Positions 35,908 to 45,437 are shown, counted from the first letter of the stretch. The stretch is 64,000 bases of DNA from Corynebacterium afermentans subsp. lipophilum (GCF_030408375.1 NZ_CP046530.1:1178001-1242000), one strand, 5' to 3'. Numbers and translations: made by a program. The notes: generated from the sequence alone by a model not told the origin.

Positions 35908-37671
35908 CTAGAGCAGGCGCACCGCGTTCGGAGCCATGCCGGACCAACGCACCGGAGCAATGGTGACGTTCTGGCCGGCCTGCGGTGCCTCGATCATGGT
36001 GCCGTCGCCGAGGTAGATGGCCACGTGCTGGTTGCCGCCCGGCCCCCAGAACAGCAGGTCGCCGCGTTGGGCCTCGCTCGCCGGGACCTGGGTGCCGCGC
36101 TGGTACTGGTACCCGGTGTAGTGCGGCAGCGCCACGCCGGCGGCCGCAAACGCGTAGAGCACCAAACCGGAGCAGTCGAAGCCGGACACCGAACCGCCGT
36201 TCACGCCGTTGGTCGGGCCGTTGGCGTCGCCGCCGCCCCACACGTACGGGGTGCCGATTTGGGACTGTGCACGCGCGATCACAGCCTCCACCTGGGAGGA
36301 ATCCGAGACCGCGGCGACAGACTTCTGCGACTTGGCAGAGACGTCAGCGGCTGTCTCGACCTCCGGCAGCACCGCGGAGAGGGAATCCGCAGAGTCCGCA
36401 GTTTCCGTGGTGTCGGAAGTTTGCTCGACCGTGCCGAGTGCACCGTTGAGACCGTCCGCGAAGGCGGTGACCAGCTCGACGGCATCCGCGTTGGAATTGT
36501 CGAAGGAGCCGTGGTTGGCCGCCACGCCGCCGACCATCGCGATACCGGCCGCGACAGCGCCGACCTTGGCAATCGTGTCGCTGTCCAGCTCCGGCAGGCC
36601 GGCCTGGGACGACAGCGCCGCAATATCGCTATCCGACGACGTCTGCGCCACGGTGCGCACCGCATCGATCACGGTTTCACGGCTGGGCTCGGGCGCCTCC
36701 GGGGCATCGTTGGACACACGCTGGCGCACCAGGTCCACGACCTCTTCCGGCACCTCGTAGGTGGTGTCGCCCTTGGACACCGTCAGCGTGGCCGCGTACG
36801 GGTCGGCAGCAATGGCGTTGTCGGGCTCGGCTGCGGCGGAGACAGTGTCCGGGGTTTCAGGCTGCTCCTGGCCGGACTGGGCCTGGTCGGTTTGGGCCTG
36901 TTCCACCTGAGCCTTGTCGGACTGGGTCTGGTCCGCTTGGTCCTTGTCGGTTTGCGCCGGGCGCTGCTGATCCAGTTCCTTCTGAGCGGTATCCAGCTGG
37001 GACTGAGCGGCGTCGCGCTCTGCGACGGATGCCTCGAGGGCGGCGCGGTTGGCGTCGAGAAGCTCGCGCGCGCTCGCCTCGGCCTGCTTCGCCTCGGCCT
37101 CGGAAGCGTCGGCGAGCTCGCTGGCCTGGCGAAGCGTGGCCTCCTCGTTAGCCGCCTCGGCGCGGGCCTGCTCGGCTTCGGCCAGCTTCGCGCGCTTCTC
37201 CTCCGAGCGCTGGCGAAGGAAAAGCGAGCGATCCAGCACGTCGCGCTGGGTGTCCTTGCCGCTGACGGCGACGAGCGCGTCACTCGGGCTGGCGCCACGG
37301 TACTGCGAGCGGCTCAGATCATCGAGCTCGGCGCGTAGGGCGTCGACACGCTCCTGCGCCTCGTTGAGACGGCGCTTCGCCTCATCCTTGCCGCGACGAG
37401 CCTGCTCGGCCTTGACCTGCGCATCGTGCAGGTCCACCAGCGACTGGTTGACGGACTCCTGCAGGCCGCCGAGGTCCAGGTTGAGCGCGTCGACGTTGGC
37501 CTGCGCGCGGGACACAGCGGTCACAAGCTCGCTCACTCCGGAGGCGGAACTCTGACCATTGGCGGCCGGGCTGACTAGGCCCGCCACCAGAGAAATGGTT
37601 GCGGCACACGCGGTGGCGCCGAGCACATTTCGCGCACGGCCAAACCGGGTGCCCCTTTGCGGATTAGCCAC
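35908..37671 (-). CDS. Secreted NlpC/P60 peptidoglycan endopeptidase, RipC type
   Basis: A 587-residue exported cell-wall hydrolase. The GTG at 37671 is preceded by GAGGAG and followed by a basic region and signal peptide (cleavage near AANGQS). Residues about 45-260 form a long coiled coil (RAQANVDALNLDLGGLQ to AQKELDQQ) that autoinhibits or targets such enzymes. A low-complexity Gln/Asp/Thr linker, an uncharacterised middle region, and the NlpC/P60 domain at the C-terminus follow. Catalytic residues are the Cys in GFDCSGLVLYAF and the His in GGNQHVAIYLG. It should cut D-Glu-mDAP bonds during septum splitting. Lies between ferrochelatase and the acn region, as in relatives. Confidence 0.92.
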   Translation of the reverse strand: MANPQRGTRFGRARNVLGATACAATISLVAGLVSPAANGQSSASGVSELVTAVSRAQANVDALNLDLGGLQESVNQSLVDLHDAQVKAEQARRGKDEAKRRLNEAQERVDALRAELDDLSRSQYRGASPSDALVAVSGKDTQRDVLDRSLFLRQRSEEKRAKLAEAEQARAEAANEEATLRQASELADASEAEAKQAEASARELLDANRAALEASVAERDAAQSQLDTAQKELDQQRPAQTDKDQADQTQSDKAQVEQAQTDQAQSGQEQPETPDTVSAAAEPDNAIAADPYAATLTVSKGDTTYEVPEEVVDLVRQRVSNDAPEAPEPSRETVIDAVRTVAQTSSDSDIAALSSQAGLPELDSDTIAKVGAVAAGIAMVGGVAANHGSFDNSNADAVELVTAFADGLNGALGTVEQTSDTTETADSADSLSAVLPEVETAADVSAKSQKSVAAVSDSSQVEAVIARAQSQIGTPYVWGGGDANGPTNGVNGGSVSGFDCSGLVLYAFAAAGVALPHYTGYQYQRGTQVPASEAQRGDLLFWGPGGNQHVAIYLGDGTMIEAPQAGQNVTIAPVRWSGMAPNAVRLL

Positions 37672-37985
37672 GAAGGTGCTCCTCACACCGCCCGTCGCGC
37701 ACACTTCAGCAGCACTCGGGCGATCAAGAAAACCCGAGGCTTCAAAATGCATGCGAAAACCGTGACTAGCGGTTCCACGAGCGGTCTAGATGTTGACTAC
37801 TGACGCGGCAGCGCGAATCGCGACTGGCACAGCGGTGCCCTGGAACCTGGTACTCGGCGTGCTTCCCCACATGCCCGAACCTTCGCGGACGCTTGACTAG
37901 AGCGCCCTATCGGTGCCATTGCGTTGCGTGTGACAACCATCGACCCGCGAGCCGATACGGGAACCATACGTCAAGGCAACAAACT

Positions 37986-38002
37986 TGTATCCCTTTTGTT
38001 AC
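37986..38002 (-). promoter_or_regulatory. Possible MtrA-type direct repeat
   Basis: On the minus strand GTAACA is followed five bases later by GATACA, resembling the loosely conserved GTAACA-like direct repeats bound by the MtrA response regulator, which controls NlpC/P60 hydrolase genes in actinobacteria. The location upstream of the RipC-type gene fits. Weak consensus, so only a candidate. Confidence 0.3.
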
Positions 38003-38079
38003 AAACCATCTCCTGAGTCAAGGCTATTCACATGATTCACAATCGTCTCACCAGCACAAACTTAGGCGCGCGAGCGTTA

Positions 38080-38095
38080 CGTGACGTTTGTCACA
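38080..38095. promoter_or_regulatory. GlxR/CRP-like binding site
   Basis: CGTGA-N6-TCACA matches the corynebacterial GlxR consensus TGTGA-N6-TCACA with one mismatch (first base). It sits between the Rv1476-type gene and the RipC-type gene, both transcribed leftward, so it could control the hydrolase. Confidence 0.5.
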
Positions 38096-38108
38096 CTATC
38101 GGCTGGGA

Positions 38109-38188
38109 GCTCGTAAAAGTTGACCAAACTGTTGGAATCGCGGAATCTGACCTGCGGGTTTTCGGGCCGCTCGTCAACTTTTACGAGC
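38109..38188. repeat. Perfect 16-bp inverted repeat flanking 48 bases
   Basis: GCTCGTAAAAGTTGAC at 38109-38124 is exactly complementary to GTCAACTTTTACGAGC at 38173-38188. The right arm extends leftward as GCTCGT, so it is itself a nested palindrome (GCTCGT-N8-ACGAGC). There is no T-run after it, so it does not look like a terminator. A small MITE-like or dispersed palindromic element is possible. Confidence 0.7.
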
Positions 38189-38219
38189 GAGGAAGTCAAG
38201 CGGCCAGGCTTGTCGACGG

Positions 38220-38696
38220 CTAGTCCCCGCGGCGGGCGGAAAACGCCGCTGCCGCGGCAACAGCGGCAAGCACCAGCACAATGACCGCCACGGTCAACGG
38301 CCAGTTCACCGAGAACGCGTTGGCGGCGTCGGCGAAGGCGTGGACGCCGGCAACATAGTCCGGCTCGGCGACCATCGTCCGCTCCCCACGTTCCACCTGC
38401 GCGCGGGTCAAAGAGTCGCTCACCCCGACGGCGACGTGCGGCGTACGAACCAGCACCGTGTCCAAACCGGTCTCAGCGGCTGCGTCCTGTGCCAGGTCGC
38501 GCAAGTCCGCGACAACGGGCGGCGTCTGCTCGAGCACGATCATTCCCACCGGAGCGAAAGCGTCGGTGTTGGCGTCGGTGAGGGCGGCCTCGAGGGCCGG
38601 TCCCAGCTGCGCATTGACGGGATTGTCGGTGCCGAACGCTACAGGGGACGATGCGAGCTGGGAGACGAGCTCTTCAAGCGTGGCTTCGGTCTGCAT
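38220..38696 (-). CDS. Rv1476-family membrane protein
   Basis: A 158-residue protein with an extracytoplasmic/cytoplasmic N-terminal alpha-beta domain (residues 1-125, including VGMIVLEQTPPVVADLRDLAQDAAAETGLDTVLVRTPH) and one C-terminal membrane helix (WPLTVAVIVLVLAAVAAAAAF) with a short basic tail. The N-terminal domain resembles TPM-like folds in pattern. In mycobacteria and corynebacteria the gene lies between acn and a RipA/RipC-type hydrolase gene, exactly as here, so a role in cell-envelope maintenance is inferred. Confidence 0.88.
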   Translation of the reverse strand: MQTEATLEELVSQLASSPVAFGTDNPVNAQLGPALEAALTDANTDAFAPVGMIVLEQTPPVVADLRDLAQDAAAETGLDTVLVRTPHVAVGVSDSLTRAQVERGERTMVAEPDYVAGVHAFADAANAFSVNWPLTVAVIVLVLAAVAAAAAFSARRGD

Positions 38697-38791
38697 TGGC
38701 GTCTCTCCTCGGGCTGCCCGACGATCCAGGTGGTCGGTTTTGGAGTCTAACGGTGGTTACCGGAGGTGCGTCGATAGGCGCAATGCGAAAA

Positions 38792-38807
38792 CATAACGCG
38801 CGTACTG
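38792..38807. promoter_or_regulatory. AcnR operator upstream of acn
   Basis: CATAACGCGCGTACTG fits the AcnR operator described for C. glutamicum (CAGnACnnncGTACTG) with a single mismatch (T for G at position 3). It lies about 100 bases before the acn start, and acnR itself follows acn. AcnR represses aconitase in response to citrate and iron. Confidence 0.7.
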
Positions 38808-38905
38808 TTAATATGGGCGCGGAACTATGGAAGGTCGCATAAACTGGTGGCTTGACCATAGGGTCGCTAATCCCTGATTTCATACGACGAGAATTGGAGC
38901 TCACC

Positions 38906-41683
38906 GTGGCAGAAAGCAAGAACTCGTTCGGTGCCAAAAAGACGCTCGAGGTCGGCGGAAAGTCCTACGACTACTTCGCACTCGACGCCGTCGAAGGCAT
39001 GGAGAAACTCCCCTACTCCCTCAAGGTGCTGGGCGAGAACCTCCTGCGCACCGAGGACGGCAAGAACGTCACCGAGGACCACATCAAGGCCATCGCAAAC
39101 TGGGACCCCTCGGCAGACCCGAGCGTGGAAATCCAGTTCACCCCGGCCCGCGTCCTCATGCAGGACTTCACCGGCGTGCCCTGCGTGGTCGACCTTGCAA
39201 CCATGCGTGAGGCCGTGAGCACCCTCGGCGGCAACCCGGACCAGGTCAACCCGCTGAACCCGGCCGAGATGGTCATCGACCACTCCGTGATTATCGAGGC
39301 ATTCGGCTCCACCGACGCCATCGACAAGAACGTCGAGATTGAGTACCAGCGCAACGAGGAGCGCTACCAGTTCCTGCGCTGGGGTGCAGAGAACTTCTCC
39401 AACTTCCGCGTCGTCCCGCCGGGAACCGGCATTGTCCACCAGGTCAACATCGAGTACCTCTCCCGCGTCGTCTTCGACAACGAGGGCTTGGCCTACCCGG
39501 ACACCTGCATCGGCACCGACTCCCACACCACCATGGAAAACGGCCTGGGCATCCTGGGCTGGGGCGTCGGCGGCATTGAGGCTGAGGCCGCAATGCTGGG
39601 CCAGCCGGTCTCCATGCTCATCCCGCGCGTCGTGGGCTTCAAGCTCACCGGCGAGATCCCGACCGGCGTGACCGCAACCGACGTCGTGCTCACCATCACC
39701 GAGATGCTGCGCGAGCACGGCGTGGTGCAGAAGTTCGTCGAGTTCTACGGCAACGGCGTCAAGGAAATCCCGCTGGCCAACCGCGCCACCATCGGCAACA
39801 TGTCCCCGGAGTTCGGCTCCACCTGCGCGATCTTCCCGATCGACGAGGAGACCATCAACTACCTGCACCTGACCGGCCGCTCCCAGGAGGACATCGACCG
39901 CGTCGAGGCATACGCCAAGGCACAGGGCATGTGGCTGGAGCAGGACGCCGCCGAGGCCGAGTACTCCGAATACCTCGAGCTGGACCTGTCCACCGTCGTC
40001 CCGTCCATCGCTGGCCCGAAGCGCCCGCAGGACCGCATTCTGCTGTCCGAGTCCAAGGACACCTTCCGCAAGCAGCTGCCGGACTACAACACCGCAGGCG
40101 AGGACACCTCTGAGCCGGTTCGCGCCGAGAAGGTCGACGCTGTCTCCTACAACGAGTCCTGGGCAGCCCACGGCGAGTCCGCCGCTAAGGGCGCAGAGGG
40201 CCGCGCTTCCAAGCCGGTCATCGTCGAGTCCCCGAAGGGCGGCGAGTACACCCTGGACCACGGCTTCGTGGCCATCGCTGCCGTGACCTCTTGCACCAAC
40301 ACCTCCAACCCGTCCGTCATGGTCGGCGCTGCACTGCTGGCACGCAAGGCCGCCGAGAAGGGCCTGAAGGCCAAGCCGTGGGTCAAGACGATTATGGCTC
40401 CGGGCTCCCAGGTCGTGGACGGTTACTACGAGCGCGCTGACCTGTGGAAGGACCTGGAGGCCGTCGGCTTCTACCTGTCCGGCTTCGGCTGCGCATCCTG
40501 CATCGGCAACTCCGGCCCGCTGCCGGCCGAGGTGTCCGACGCAGTCAACGAGTTCGACCTCACCGCAACCGCAGTCCTTTCCGGCAACCGCAACTTCGAG
40601 GGCCGCATCTCCCCGGACGTGAAGATGAACTACCTCGCGTCCCCGCTGCTGGTCATCGCCTACGCCATCGCCGGCACGATGGACTTCGACTTCGAGACCC
40701 AGCCGCTGGGCCAGGACGCCGACGGCAACGACGTCTTCCTCAAGGACGTCTGGCCGTCCACCGAGGAGATCGAAGAGACCATCGCTGGCACCATCTCCCG
40801 CGAGATGTACGAGGCCGACTACGCCGACGTGTTCAAGGGCGACGAGCAGTGGCAGGGTCTGGACATCCCGACCGGCAAGACCTTCGATTGGAACGAGGAC
40901 TCCACCTACATCCGCAAGGCACCGTACTTCGACGGCATGCCGGAGGAGCCGGAGGCAGTCGAGGACATCGAGGGCGCACGCGTGCTGGCCAAGCTGGGCG
41001 ACTCGGTGACCACCGACCACATCTCGCCGGCTTCCTCCATCAAGCCGGGCACCCCGGCCGCGAACTACCTCGACGAAAACGGTGTGGAGCGCAAGGACTA
41101 CAACTCCTTCGGTTCCCGCCGCGGCAACCACGAGGTCATGGTCCGCGGTACCTTCGCGAACATCCGCCTGCGCAACCAGCTGGTGGACGAGCAGGGCGGC
41201 TACACCCGCGACTTCACGCAGGAGGGCGCACCGCAGGCGTACATCTACGACGCCGCGATGAACTACGCCGAGAAGGACATCCCACTGGTGGTCATCGCCG
41301 GCAAGGAGTACGGCACCGGTTCCTCCCGCGACTGGGCGGCGAAGGGCACCAACCTGCTGGGTGTGAAGGCCGTCATCGCCGAGTCCTTCGAGCGCATCCA
41401 CCGCTCGAACCTGATCGGCATGGGCGTGCTGCCGCTGCAGTTCCCGGAGGGCGAGTCCCACGAGTCCCTCGGCCTGGACGGCACCGAGACCTTCACCCTG
41501 ACCGGCATCACCGAGTTCAACAACGGTGAGATCCCGGCCACGGTTCACGTGAAGGCGGAGAAGGACGGCGCCGACGCTGTCGAGTTCGACGCAGTGGTGC
41601 GCGTGGATACACCGGGTGAGGCGGAGTACTTCCGCCACGGCGGCATTCTGCAGTACGTGCTGCGTCAGATGGTCAAGAACTAA
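38906..41683 (+). CDS. acn: Aconitate hydratase
   Basis: A 925-residue aconitase A-type enzyme of the TCA cycle (citrate to isocitrate). Iron-sulfur ligands are in [12 protein letters not shown] and [15 protein letters not shown]. Active-site and swivel-domain motifs include [47 protein letters not shown] and [15 protein letters not shown] choose the GTG at 38906 because GGAG lies six bases upstream; the TTG at 38894 (giving MELTVAES) is how relatives are often annotated. It is preceded by an AcnR operator and followed by a hairpin and acnR. Codon use is highly optimised, as expected for a strongly expressed gene. Confidence 0.97.
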   Translation: MAESKNSFGAKKTLEVGGKSYDYFALDAVEGMEKLPYSLKVLGENLLRTEDGKNVTEDHIKAIANWDPSADPSVEIQFTPARVLMQDFTGVPCVVDLATMREAVSTLGGNPDQVNPLNPAEMVIDHSVIIEAFGSTDAIDKNVEIEYQRNEERYQFLRWGAENFSNFRVVPPGTGIVHQVNIEYLSRVVFDNEGLAYPDTCIGTDSHTTMENGLGILGWGVGGIEAEAAMLGQPVSMLIPRVVGFKLTGEIPTGVTATDVVLTITEMLREHGVVQKFVEFYGNGVKEIPLANRATIGNMSPEFGSTCAIFPIDEETINYLHLTGRSQEDIDRVEAYAKAQGMWLEQDAAEAEYSEYLELDLSTVVPSIAGPKRPQDRILLSESKDTFRKQLPDYNTAGEDTSEPVRAEKVDAVSYNESWAAHGESAAKGAEGRASKPVIVESPKGGEYTLDHGFVAIAAVTSCTNTSNPSVMVGAALLARKAAEKGLKAKPWVKTIMAPGSQVVDGYYERADLWKDLEAVGFYLSGFGCASCIGNSGPLPAEVSDAVNEFDLTATAVLSGNRNFEGRISPDVKMNYLASPLLVIAYAIAGTMDFDFETQPLGQDADGNDVFLKDVWPSTEEIEETIAGTISREMYEADYADVFKGDEQWQGLDIPTGKTFDWNEDSTYIRKAPYFDGMPEEPEAVEDIEGARVLAKLGDSVTTDHISPASSIKPGTPAANYLDENGVERKDYNSFGSRRGNHEVMVRGTFANIRLRNQLVDEQGGYTRDFTQEGAPQAYIYDAAMNYAEKDIPLVVIAGKEYGTGSSRDWAAKGTNLLGVKAVIAESFERIHRSNLIGMGVLPLQFPEGESHESLGLDGTETFTLTGITEFNNGEIPATVHVKAEKDGADAVEFDAVVRVDTPGEAEYFRHGGILQYVLRQMVKN

Positions 41684-41703
41684 CGCGCTTTCGGCCGTCG
41701 TTT

Positions 41704-41732
41704 AAGGGGCCCCGCCCGCCGCGGGGCCCCTT
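41704..41732 (+). terminator. Strong GC hairpin after acn
   Basis: AAGGGGCCCCGC at 41704-41715 is perfectly complementary to GCGGGGCCCCTT at 41721-41732 with a five-base loop. A T-run (attttt) follows only after about seven bases, so termination may be partial, allowing read-through into acnR. Confidence 0.65.
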
Positions 41733-41775
41733 CCCCATTTTTCTCACCCCTATTTGGAGCCCGAAGGAGCCCCTC

Positions 41776-42327
41776 ATGCCGATTGTCAGCGATGAAGAGC
41801 TGAAGCGCCGCCGTGGCGAGATCATCGACACCGCCCGCGCCTGCTTCGCGCACTACGGCTACGAGGGGGCGACCGTGGCCCGTCTGGAAGAGGCCACCGG
41901 CAAAACACGTGGCGCGATCTTCCACCACTTCGGCGACAAGGAAACACTGTTCCTGGCCATCGCCGAAGCGGACGCGGAGCGGCAGGCCCAGGTGGTCAGC
42001 GAACGCGGTTTGGTGGAGGTCATGCGCGGGATGCTCGTGGACCGCACCTCCAACGACTGGTTCACCACCCGCGCCGAGATCCTTCGCAAGCTGCGCACTG
42101 ACCCGGAGTTCGAGGCGCGTTGGCACGAGCACCAGGAGGTGCTGGACCGTGCGGTCCGCGAGCGCTTGGAGTCAAACAAGCAGATGCGTGACGACGTCCC
42201 CGTCGCCGTCGTCCAGACCTACCTGGAGACAGTGCTCGAGGGCTTCATCACCAAACTCGCCTCCGGCGAGCCTGTGGACCGGCTCGAGGCGATGCTCGAC
42301 GTGGTAGAGCAGTCAGTCCGCGGGTAA
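41776..42327 (+). CDS. acnR: TetR-family repressor of aconitase AcnR
   Basis: A 183-residue TetR regulator. The DNA-binding domain is at residues 10-60 (IIDTARACFAHYGYEGATVARLEEATGKTRGAIFHHFGDKETLFLAIAEAD). The rest is the helical ligand/dimer domain, which in C. glutamicum AcnR binds citrate-magnesium. The ATG follows AAGGAG. Its target site upstream of acn is visible in this window. It is followed 37 bases later by an amidotransferase gene, an order kept in relatives. Confidence 0.95.
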   Translation: MPIVSDEELKRRRGEIIDTARACFAHYGYEGATVARLEEATGKTRGAIFHHFGDKETLFLAIAEADAERQAQVVSERGLVEVMRGMLVDRTSNDWFTTRAEILRKLRTDPEFEARWHEHQEVLDRAVRERLESNKQMRDDVPVAVVQTYLETVLEGFITKLASGEPVDRLEAMLDVVEQSVRG

Positions 42328-42364
42328 TTCCGAAAAATAGACTAAGCGGTATAGAATTGCCGCT

Positions 42365-43087
42365 ATGTCAAAGCTGCTTTTCCTCTCCCTTCGCAACGGC
42401 GAGATCGGGCCGGACGTCGCCCACGCCGAATACCACGACGCCCTGCGCGCCACGGGCGTAAGCGAAGTGGACATGGAGCTGCGCGTCATCGACTCCCCCG
42501 ATTCCGAGCTCGGCCCCCTCGACCCCGTCAGCGGCATCATCGTCGGCGGCTGCTCTCTAAATGTGACCAACCCCGAGCGCGACGCGTGGCACAAGCGTAT
42601 CGACGACATCCTGTCCGCCACCGTCAACTCCGGCAAACCCGTCTTCTTTGTCTGCTTCGGCATCTCCTGGCTGGTGGACCACCTCGGCGGCGAGGTCGGG
42701 CGCACCCACCCCGAGCCGTCCGGCCCGACCACCGTGAACGTAGTGGCGGAAGACGCGCTAGCCGGGCCGAGCGGCACGTTTACCGCGCTGACGGGGCACA
42801 CCGAGAACCCGGTGCGTGTGCCCGATTCCCTCACCGTTGTGGCCACCGGTCCCGACGACCTAGTGCAGATGGTCCGCTACGGCGACCGGGTGTGGGCCAC
42901 CCAGTTCCACGCCGAGATGGACGCCGACGCGATGCGCACACGCATGGACTTCTTCCACGACTACGGCTACTTCCCCGCCGAGGAGTACGCCCGCATCGTC
43001 GCGGACTTGCCCAACCACGACGTGAGCCGGGCGAATGGGCTGTTGCGCACATTCGCCCGGCTCTGCACCGAGGGCCGGTTCGACTAA
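42365..43087 (+). CDS. Class I glutamine-amidotransferase-like protein
   Basis: A 240-residue stand-alone GATase1 domain like those annotated GMP-synthase-type glutamine amidotransferases. The nucleophile is the Cys in VFFVCFGISWLVDHLGG (about residue 96), and the His-Glu pair is in ATQFHAEMD. The oxyanion strand GIIVGGCSLNVTNPE differs from PdxT (GGES), so it is not the missing PdxT. Acceptor subunit and substrate are unknown. It lies directly after acnR. The stop overlaps that of the next, convergent gene (CTAA). Confidence 0.85.
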   Translation: MSKLLFLSLRNGEIGPDVAHAEYHDALRATGVSEVDMELRVIDSPDSELGPLDPVSGIIVGGCSLNVTNPERDAWHKRIDDILSATVNSGKPVFFVCFGISWLVDHLGGEVGRTHPEPSGPTTVNVVAEDALAGPSGTFTALTGHTENPVRVPDSLTVVATGPDDLVQMVRYGDRVWATQFHAEMDADAMRTRMDFFHDYGYFPAEEYARIVADLPNHDVSRANGLLRTFARLCTEGRFD

Positions 43088-43752
43088 ATCTCTGAGACCT
43101 TCGCGTCGCCGCCTTCAAAATCGAGCGGGTTGTGGTCGAACTGCTTGCCGCGGCCGACCGACTCGACGATCACATCTGCCACGAGCTCGCGCGGGGTTTC
43201 TGACGAGGGGTCCCGTTGGTCGTCGAGAAGCGCGATGCCCTTAGACGGATCATCGGTGAGGCGGGTGGGGCCGAGGATCTGGTAGGGCAGGTCGGAGGCG
43301 AGCAGACGCTTATCGACGGCCTTCTTCGCCTCGACGTAGGCGTACCACGAACCGCCGTCGTCCTCCGTGGTGGCCTCGGCGGCGCCGGCGTAGGAGACCA
43401 TGACGGTAAACGGGGCGAACTCGCCGAGCTCCTCGAGCGCGTCGATCATCGCCATCGCCGCGTCGCGGTCCACGGCATAGGTGGCCTCTGCGGAACCGCC
43501 GCCGGCGCCCGCGGACCACACGACCACGTCGAACGGGGTGAGCAGGCGGGCCCAGTCTTCCTCGTCGAGGGTGGTTAAGTCGCGGACGATCGCAGTCGCG
43601 CCGTCGTCGACAAGCTGCTGCACATGGTCCGGGTTGCGCACGAGCGCGCTGACGCTGTGACCAGCTTTTACGAGCTTGGGGACGGAGTGGCGCGAGACGT
43701 TGCCGCCCGCACCGAGAACGAGCACGTGTTTGTTTTGCTTAGGTGTTTCCAT
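43084..43752 (-). CDS. NAD(P)-binding atypical SDR / NmrA-like protein
   Basis: A 222-residue protein with a Rossmann nucleotide-binding loop at the N-terminus (VLVLGAGGNVSRHSVPKLVKAGHSVSALVRNPDH) and an SDR-like core with SYAGAA and YAYVEAKKAVDKRLLASDLPYQILGPTRLTDD (YxxxK-like). This is the YwnB/BVR-B type. It may act as an NAD(P)H-dependent epimerase or reductase, or as a redox sensor. Substrate unknown. The ATG at 43752 (METPKQNKH) is preferred to an upstream in-frame start. Confidence 0.85.
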   Translation of the reverse strand: METPKQNKHVLVLGAGGNVSRHSVPKLVKAGHSVSALVRNPDHVQQLVDDGATAIVRDLTTLDEEDWARLLTPFDVVVWSAGAGGGSAEATYAVDRDAAMAMIDALEELGEFAPFTVMVSYAGAAEATTEDDGGSWYAYVEAKKAVDKRLLASDLPYQILGPTRLTDDPSKGIALLDDQRDPSSETPRELVADVIVESVGRGKQFDHNPLDFEGGDAKVSEI

Positions 43753-43793
43753 AACCCCCACCGTAACGCTATTTCAGCGCCTATACTTTGCGC

Positions 43794-44063
43794 ATGCACG
43801 CAATTATTACGACCACTGGTAAAGACCGCCCCGGCGTCATCGCCGCAGTTGCTAAAACCGCAGCCGACGAGGGGCTGAACATCCTCGACGTCTCCCAGAC
43901 CATCATGGACGACTTCTTCACCATGATCATGCGCGTCGCGCTGCCCGAGGGCGAGGTTGACATGGGTGCGTTGCAGGAGGCGTTCGACGACGCCGGCGAG
44001 CCGCTCGGCATGGTCGTGCGCATCCAGTCCGAGGCCCTGTTCAGCGCCATCAACGACATCTAA
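43794..44063 (+). CDS. ACT-domain protein (UPF0237 type)
   Basis: An 89-residue single ACT domain (MHAIITTTGKDRPGVIAAVA to ALFSAINDI). ACT domains bind amino acids or other small ligands. It ends nine bases before the PFL-like gene, and this gene pair is kept together across many bacteria, so the ACT protein is expected to act as regulatory subunit or partner. The first ATG (43794) is taken as start. Confidence 0.92.
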   Translation: MHAIITTTGKDRPGVIAAVAKTAADEGLNILDVSQTIMDDFFTMIMRVALPEGEVDMGALQEAFDDAGEPLGMVVRIQSEALFSAINDI

Positions 44064-44072
44064 GGGGCGGCT

Positions 44073-45437
44073 ATGAATTTCGAATTTTCAGACGCGCGGT
44101 TCCTCGACGTCATCCGCATGATCGAGGATTACCGACTGGACATCCGCACCGTCACCATGGGCATTTCGCTCATCGGCTGCACCCGCCCCACGATGGAGGC
44201 CACCGCGCAGGCGGTGTACGACCGCGTTGTGGAGCGTGCGCGTGACCTGGTCCCGGTGTGCGAGGGCATCGAGCGCGAATTGGGCATCCCGATCGTGAAC
44301 AAGCGCATCTCCGTCACCCCCGTCGCGCTGGTGGCGGCGGGCGCGGACGGCAACCCGGTCGAGATTGCCCGCGCGTTGGACCGTGCGGCCGGCGAGCTCG
44401 GCGTCAACTTCGTCGGCGGCTACTCGGCACTAGTGGAAAAGGGTGGAACCACCGCCGATAAGCGCCTGATCTACTCCATTCCGGAGGCGCTGAGTGAAAC
44501 CGACAACGTGTGTAGCTCGGTCAACGTGGCGTCGTCACGCGCCGGCATCAACATGAACGCCGTGGCCAAGATGGGCGAGATTGTGAAGGAGGCCGCGGAG
44601 GCGACCGCGGACCGCTCCTCCATTGCCTGCGCCAAGCTGGTCGTCTTCGCCAACGCCGTGGGCGACAACCCGTTCATGGCCGGCGCGTTCCACGGCATCG
44701 AGGAGCCGGACACGGTGATCTCGGTCGGTGTGTCGGGCCCCGGCGTCGTCGACAATGCGATCGCCCCGCTGAAGGGTGCGAGCCTGAACGAGGTCGCCGA
44801 GGAGATTAAGAAGGCCGCGTTCAAGATCACCCGCGCGGGCCAGCTCGTGGGAACGATGGCTGCGGAGCGCCTCGGCGTGCCCTTCGGCATCGTGGACCTG
44901 TCGCTCGCGCCGACGGCGGAGATGGGCGATTCAGTGGCGCACGTGCTCGAGCGCATGGGCCTGGACCAGGTGGGCACGCACGGCACGACCGCCGCGTTGG
45001 CGCTGCTCAACGATGCTGTGAAGAAGGGCGGCATGATGGCCTGCTCCCGCGTCGGCGGCCTGTCCGGCTCGTTCATCCCGGTCTCCGAGGACAAGGGCAT
45101 GATCGACGCGGTGAACTCCGGCGCGATTTCCATGGACAAGCTCGAGGCGATGACCTCGATCTGCTCCGTGGGCTTCGACATGATCGCCATCCCCGGCGAC
45201 ACTTCAGCGGAGCTCATCGCAGGCATGATCGCCGACGAGGCTGCTATCGGTGTGATGAACCACAAGACCACCGCTTCGCGATTGATTCCGGTGCCAGGGA
45301 CCAAGCCCGGCGACGAAGTGAACTTCGGCGGCCTGCTCGGCTACGCCCCCGTCATCCCGGTGAACACGGTGGGTAACGACGAGTTCATCCACCGTGGCGG
45401 GTTCATCCCCGCTCCGGTGCACGGGTTCAGGAACTAG
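44073..45437 (+). CDS. PFL-like family protein (DUF711/UPF0210)
   Basis: A 454-residue protein of the UPF0210 family, structurally related to pyruvate formate-lyase/ribonucleotide-reductase-type glycyl-radical folds but of unknown activity. Conserved stretches include [93 protein letters not shown] and [28 protein letters not shown]. It is coupled to the ACT-domain gene upstream. Its stop interlocks (CTAG) with the convergent small gene. Confidence 0.92.
   Translation: MNFEFSDARFLDVIRMIEDYRLDIRTVTMGISLIGCTRPTMEATAQAVYDRVVERARDLVPVCEGIERELGIPIVNKRISVTPVALVAAGADGNPVEIARALDRAAGELGVNFVGGYSALVEKGGTTADKRLIYSIPEALSETDNVCSSVNVASSRAGINMNAVAKMGEIVKEAAEATADRSSIACAKLVVFANAVGDNPFMAGAFHGIEEPDTVISVGVSGPGVVDNAIAPLKGASLNEVAEEIKKAAFKITRAGQLVGTMAAERLGVPFGIVDLSLAPTAEMGDSVAHVLERMGLDQVGTHGTTAALALLNDAVKKGGMMACSRVGGLSGSFIPVSEDKGMIDAVNSGAISMDKLEAMTSICSVGFDMIAIPGDTSAELIAGMIADEAAIGVMNHKTTASRLIPVPGTKPGDEVNFGGLLGYAPVIPVNTVGNDEFIHRGGFIPAPVHGFRN

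Larger units (their letters stand above)
37672..38219. other. 548-base intergenic region upstream of the RipC-type gene
   Basis: No convincing gene is seen; the short open frames lack ribosome sites or recognisable sequence. It probably holds the promoter and a leader for the hydrolase gene. Candidate sites are listed separately: an MtrA-like repeat (37986-38002), a GlxR-like site (38080-38095) and a long inverted repeat (38109-38188). I looked for a c-di-AMP (ydaO-type) riboswitch, known upstream of such hydrolases in actinobacteria, but did not find its conserved boxes. Confidence 0.6.

Noticed and set aside
37672..38040. c-di-AMP (ydaO/yuaA) riboswitch upstream of the NlpC/P60 gene
   Set aside because: Known upstream of such genes in actinobacteria, but the conserved boxes (GGGGUGAA-like and CAGCUAACCUCG-like) were not found on the minus strand. 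A covariance-model search would settle it.
38867..41638. A 923-codon open frame on the minus strand opposite acn
   Set aside because: It mirrors acn exactly, has the His/Val/Leu-rich composition typical of antisense frames in GC-rich, codon-optimised genes, and shows no domain. Acn on the plus strand is certain.
42365..43087. Considered as the missing PdxT
   Set aside because: The amidotransferase lacks the PdxT GGES motif, is longer, and belongs to the acnR-linked amidotransferase family.
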